NCBI GenBank assembly: GCA_023459535.1
Contig: JAEWTK010000073.1
Location: forward strand, 1 to 8,234
Direction of reading: 5' to 3'
Source of the DNA: Pseudomonadota bacterium
GTDB lineage: Bacteria > Pseudomonadota > Gammaproteobacteria > Burkholderiales > Methylophilaceae
DNA length: 8,234 nucleotides
Part shown: one piece after another, positions 6,112 to 8,234 of the stretch
Numbering within the stretch: position 1 is the stretch's first letter
Layout of the letters: each line of letters begins with the position of its first letter
Notes under the pieces: generated by a model
The model's database searches: none
Seen by the model: the letters and a program-made list of their open reading frames with translations, nothing else
Told to the model about the DNA's origin: nothing
Translations under genes and position numbers: made by a program

Positions 6112-8076
6112 CTAGGCCAACAGACGCTGCAATTGCTCCTGATAACGGGCAAACTCCAAATCCAGATCGCGATTCTTGCGATTGGAAGACATGGCAAATA
6201 ATACCCGGTTGTCGGATTTGACCAGCAACCAGATTCGACGTTCACGGATATACATCATGGCAAAAATGCCGAGCACCAGCAAAACCGAACCGGAATACAC
6301 CAAGTTCTTGCCTGGCGACCGCGTCAGCTGCAGGCCGCTGGCTTCGCGATGCTCATACTCCTTCAGCTCCAGATAGAACGGCGCACCGTAGAAGAAAAGA
6401 TCGCTCAGGCTGTTCAGGCTGTCCTGCAGGAATAACAGGGTCTCCTCATCTGCCACGGCGGCCGACTTTCCTGCGCGCTCACGTGCCAGATTATGCGCTT
6501 CAAATGCTGCACTGCTAATGATCTTGAGATAAGTCATTGCCGCATTGTCGCGCTGATCCTCCGGTACGGAATCTTCGATCAGGGCGGCAATCCGGGTGTA
6601 CCCACCCTCGGCAAACGCCTTGAGCAATTGCATGACACTGGATTCGAACTTCTCTCTCATATCCGCATTGTCCGCATCGGCAGACAATGACGATTTGGTC
6701 AGACGGCGGGCAATCTCCGCATGCGCCGCGCTGTCCATCATCGTGGCACGCAGCCGCATGAAGCCTTCGATTTCGAAATTCTCATCCACCGGGATGCGCA
6801 GATACTTGAACTCTTCCTGCAAGGCAGGACGCATGCCTGAAACGAAATAGAACCTCTCATCCAGCTTCAATGGCTGCATGTAGGTCACGTATTCGCGTGC
6901 CTGCCCTTGTGTATCGCGCACCTTGAACGTGACATTGGGGCCGACGTTATGCGGCTTGCCCCTGCCATCGGCGGACAGGTTGAGAATATTGAATTTGCGG
7001 AAATCGTCGAACTCTACCGTCAATGCAGTATCGCCTTCGCCCAGCGTCACTTCCTGATGTATGGTGCCCCGCACTGACAACGGCGCCACTTGATTGCTGA
7101 ACAACCCCCACAGATTGAAATCGAGTTTGGAACCACCGTCCTGGAAATCGGATTGATAGATGGCGATACCCTTGTAGATCAATGGCTTGTTGACACTGAT
7201 AGTGGCTTCCAGCGGCTCGGCCAAATCCGGATCAGTGATGACCAGATCGCTCTCGAAAGACTTGGGCTGACCTGTGGCATAGTGTTCGATGCGGAAATCC
7301 TTGAGTGCCACCCGGAACGGCAGCTCCTGCACCAGATAGCCGTCCCGCATGCGCATGAAAGCAACGTCGGCACTAGTGCCCTCCGGCAAGGTCATGTTAC
7401 CGCGGAATGACAGGTTGGCCGTGGACAGACGGCTCTCAGCCGGCACCTCGGAAGCCGCGATATCGCGCACTTCGACCGTCTTGTAGCCAAGCAACTCCTG
7501 TACCTTGAACGGCACATTGCCGTCGATCAGACCGCCCACGCAAATGACGACGATGGCGGTATGCGTGAAGATGTAACCAAGACGCTGATAGGTGCCGGCT
7601 TTTGCAGCAATCAGTTCATCGCCGTTCTCGTGCTGTACCGTCTTGAAACGGAAGCCCCGTGTCGTCAGAAAACGTGTCAGGCCGGCCTTGACTTCCTCTG
7701 GCGTGCCGTTCGCCTGATATTCATGCTGATGACTGAAGGCACGCAAGGATTTCTCGGTAGCATGCTCACGCCAGACGCGCATCTCCCGTAGCATGTTGGG
7801 GGAGTTGCGATAAACGCAGAGGCTGGTGGAAATGACCAGAAACAGCAGAATCAGCAAAAACCAGACACTGTGATAAACATCATAAAGCCCCAGCACTTCA
7901 AAGACTTCAAACCAGAACTGACCGAACTGGATGATGTAATTGGTGTAGGGCTCGTTCTGCTTGAGGACGGTACCAATGATGGAAGCGATGCCCAATACCG
8001 TCAACAGACTGACGGCAAAGCGCATGGAACTCAGGAGCTCATAAAGGCGTTTGGAAGTGGTTTGAGGAGACTTCAA
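6112..8076 (-). CDS. resB: ResB/Ccs1 cytochrome c biogenesis protein (System II)
   Basis: This is the second subunit of the System II cytochrome c synthase; its large periplasmic domain is thought to hold the apocytochrome next to the CcsA haem site. From the preferred start it has 654 residues. Membrane segments lie at about 19-38, 71-88 and 166-184 (with H172 in YIFTHTAIV, a likely haem ligand). A periplasmic domain of about 400 residues follows, then a fourth segment at about 592-610 after a RSPGKNLVY stretch. The frame is open to a TTG at 8157 (681 residues), but that adds 27 residues starting MATRCQACCP that look atypical. The matching DNA holds an inverted repeat and a 13-base tandem repeat, which favour a leader. 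The TTG at 8076 gives MKSPQTTSKRLYELLSSMRF, close to the family start. Neither TTG has a strong ribosome binding site, so the start is uncertain. Confidence 0.93.
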   Translation of the reverse strand: MKSPQTTSKRLYELLSSMRFAVSLLTVLGIASIIGTVLKQNEPYTNYIIQFGQFWFEVFEVLGLYDVYHSVWFLLILLFLVISTSLCVYRNSPNMLREMRVWREHATEKSLRAFSHQHEYQANGTPEEVKAGLTRFLTTRGFRFKTVQHENGDELIAAKAGTYQRLGYIFTHTAIVVICVGGLIDGNVPFKVQELLGYKTVEVRDIAASEVPAESRLSTANLSFRGNMTLPEGTSADVAFMRMRDGYLVQELPFRVALKDFRIEHYATGQPKSFESDLVITDPDLAEPLEATISVNKPLIYKGIAIYQSDFQDGGSKLDFNLWGLFSNQVAPLSVRGTIHQEVTLGEGDTALTVEFDDFRKFNILNLSADGRGKPHNVGPNVTFKVRDTQGQAREYVTYMQPLKLDERFYFVSGMRPALQEEFKYLRIPVDENFEIEGFMRLRATMMDSAAHAEIARRLTKSSLSADADNADMREKFESSVMQLLKAFAEGGYTRIAALIEDSVPEDQRDNAAMTYLKIISSAAFEAHNLARERAGKSAAVADEETLLFLQDSLNSLSDLFFYGAPFYLELKEYEHREASGLQLTRSPGKNLVYSGSVLLVLGIFAMMYIRERRIWLLVKSDNRVLFAMSSNRKNRDLDLEFARYQEQLQRLLA

Positions 8077-8077
8077 G

Positions 8078-8102
8078 GCTTTATCGTTTCGCTTTATCGT
8101 TT
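8078..8102. repeat. Tandem 12-base repeat in the resB leader
   Basis: GCTTTATCGTTT occurs twice (8078-8089 and 8091-8102) with one base between, a period of 13. On the minus strand it reads AAACGATAAAGC twice, ending just before the TTG at 8076. A period of 13 is not a multiple of three, so the two copies would encode different residues, which argues against coding here. Function is unknown. Confidence 0.7.
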
Positions 8103-8140
8103 GATTGAGTGTTGATAATCCGGAATTAGGACAGCAAGCC

Positions 8141-8156
8141 TGGCAACGAGTTGCCA
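8141..8156. repeat. Perfect inverted repeat upstream of resB
   Basis: TGGCAAC and GTTGCCA are separated by two bases (GA), giving a near-palindrome of 16 bases. The short centre makes it look more like a protein-binding operator than an RNA hairpin. It overlaps the outermost possible TTG start at 8155-8157 and lies about 65-80 bases before the preferred resB start. Confidence 0.55.
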
Positions 8157-8206
8157 ATGTTCACTAGAAGCTGGTCATGGCAGGGAAATGCATGCGCCGG
8201 ATAAAG

Positions 8207-8232
8207 TCAAGGGTGGCATACGCCACCCTTGA
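8207..8232. terminator. Strong hairpin, probable terminator of the gene upstream of resB
   Basis: A perfect 11-bp stem (TCAAGGGTGGC and GCCACCCTTGA) encloses a 4-base loop. On the minus strand it is followed by CTTTATCC, only a weak T-run, so it may end a gene lying to the right of the window and read in the same direction as resB. The region 8077-8234 shows no other coding signal. A rightward role cannot be judged because the window ends two bases later. Confidence 0.55.
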
Positions 8233-8234
8233 AC

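Overview
The window looks like chromosomal DNA of a Gram-negative betaproteobacterium. The evidence is an Mla phospholipid-transport operon, a System II (ResB/CcsA) cytochrome c maturation pair, and a type IV pilin-like gene with a sigma-54 promoter. Protein style and gene content suggest Nitrosomonadales, possibly Methylophilaceae; that placement is inference, since no rRNA or other marker gene is present. The strand is almost filled with genes. I see no transposase, integrase, tRNA, rRNA or CRISPR array, and no gene-free stretch over 300 bases.

Left block, positions 1-2188, minus strand: an operon reading mlaF (ATPase), mlaE (permease), mlaD (MCE substrate-binding protein), then the first 22 codons of a secreted protein, most likely MlaC. 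mlaF and mlaE overlap by 8 bases; the later genes are 25-28 bases apart and carry good ribosome binding sites. Together they form the inner-membrane MlaFED complex, which moves phospholipids between the inner membrane and the outer leaflet system to keep the outer membrane asymmetric.

Middle block, positions 2251-4920: a prepilin gene on the minus strand and a membrane-bound sensor histidine kinase on the plus strand, divergently transcribed from one intergenic region of about 200 bases. Two signals stand out there. One is a perfect match to the sigma-54 promoter consensus driving the pilin. The other is a compact cluster of TATCGAC half-sites about 100 bases upstream of the predicted pilin start, where sigma-54 activators usually bind. 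The cluster also lies just upstream of the kinase gene. The pilin ends in a C(UUCG)G-loop terminator. The kinase ends in a bidirectional terminator shared with the convergent ccsA gene. No response regulator is encoded next to the kinase within the window.

Right block, positions 4936-8234, minus strand: resB then ccsA, 30 bases apart, encoding the two subunits of the System II cytochrome c synthase. The start of resB is uncertain. The open frame could begin at a TTG at 8157, but a 13-base tandem repeat and a 16-base inverted repeat lie in the extra N-terminal part, so a TTG start at 8076 is preferred. A strong hairpin at the right edge probably ends the gene upstream of resB.

The most interesting part is the pilin/kinase intergenic region, which looks like a sigma-54 control module whose activator is not in the window. 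The rest is well-known housekeeping envelope and cytochrome machinery.
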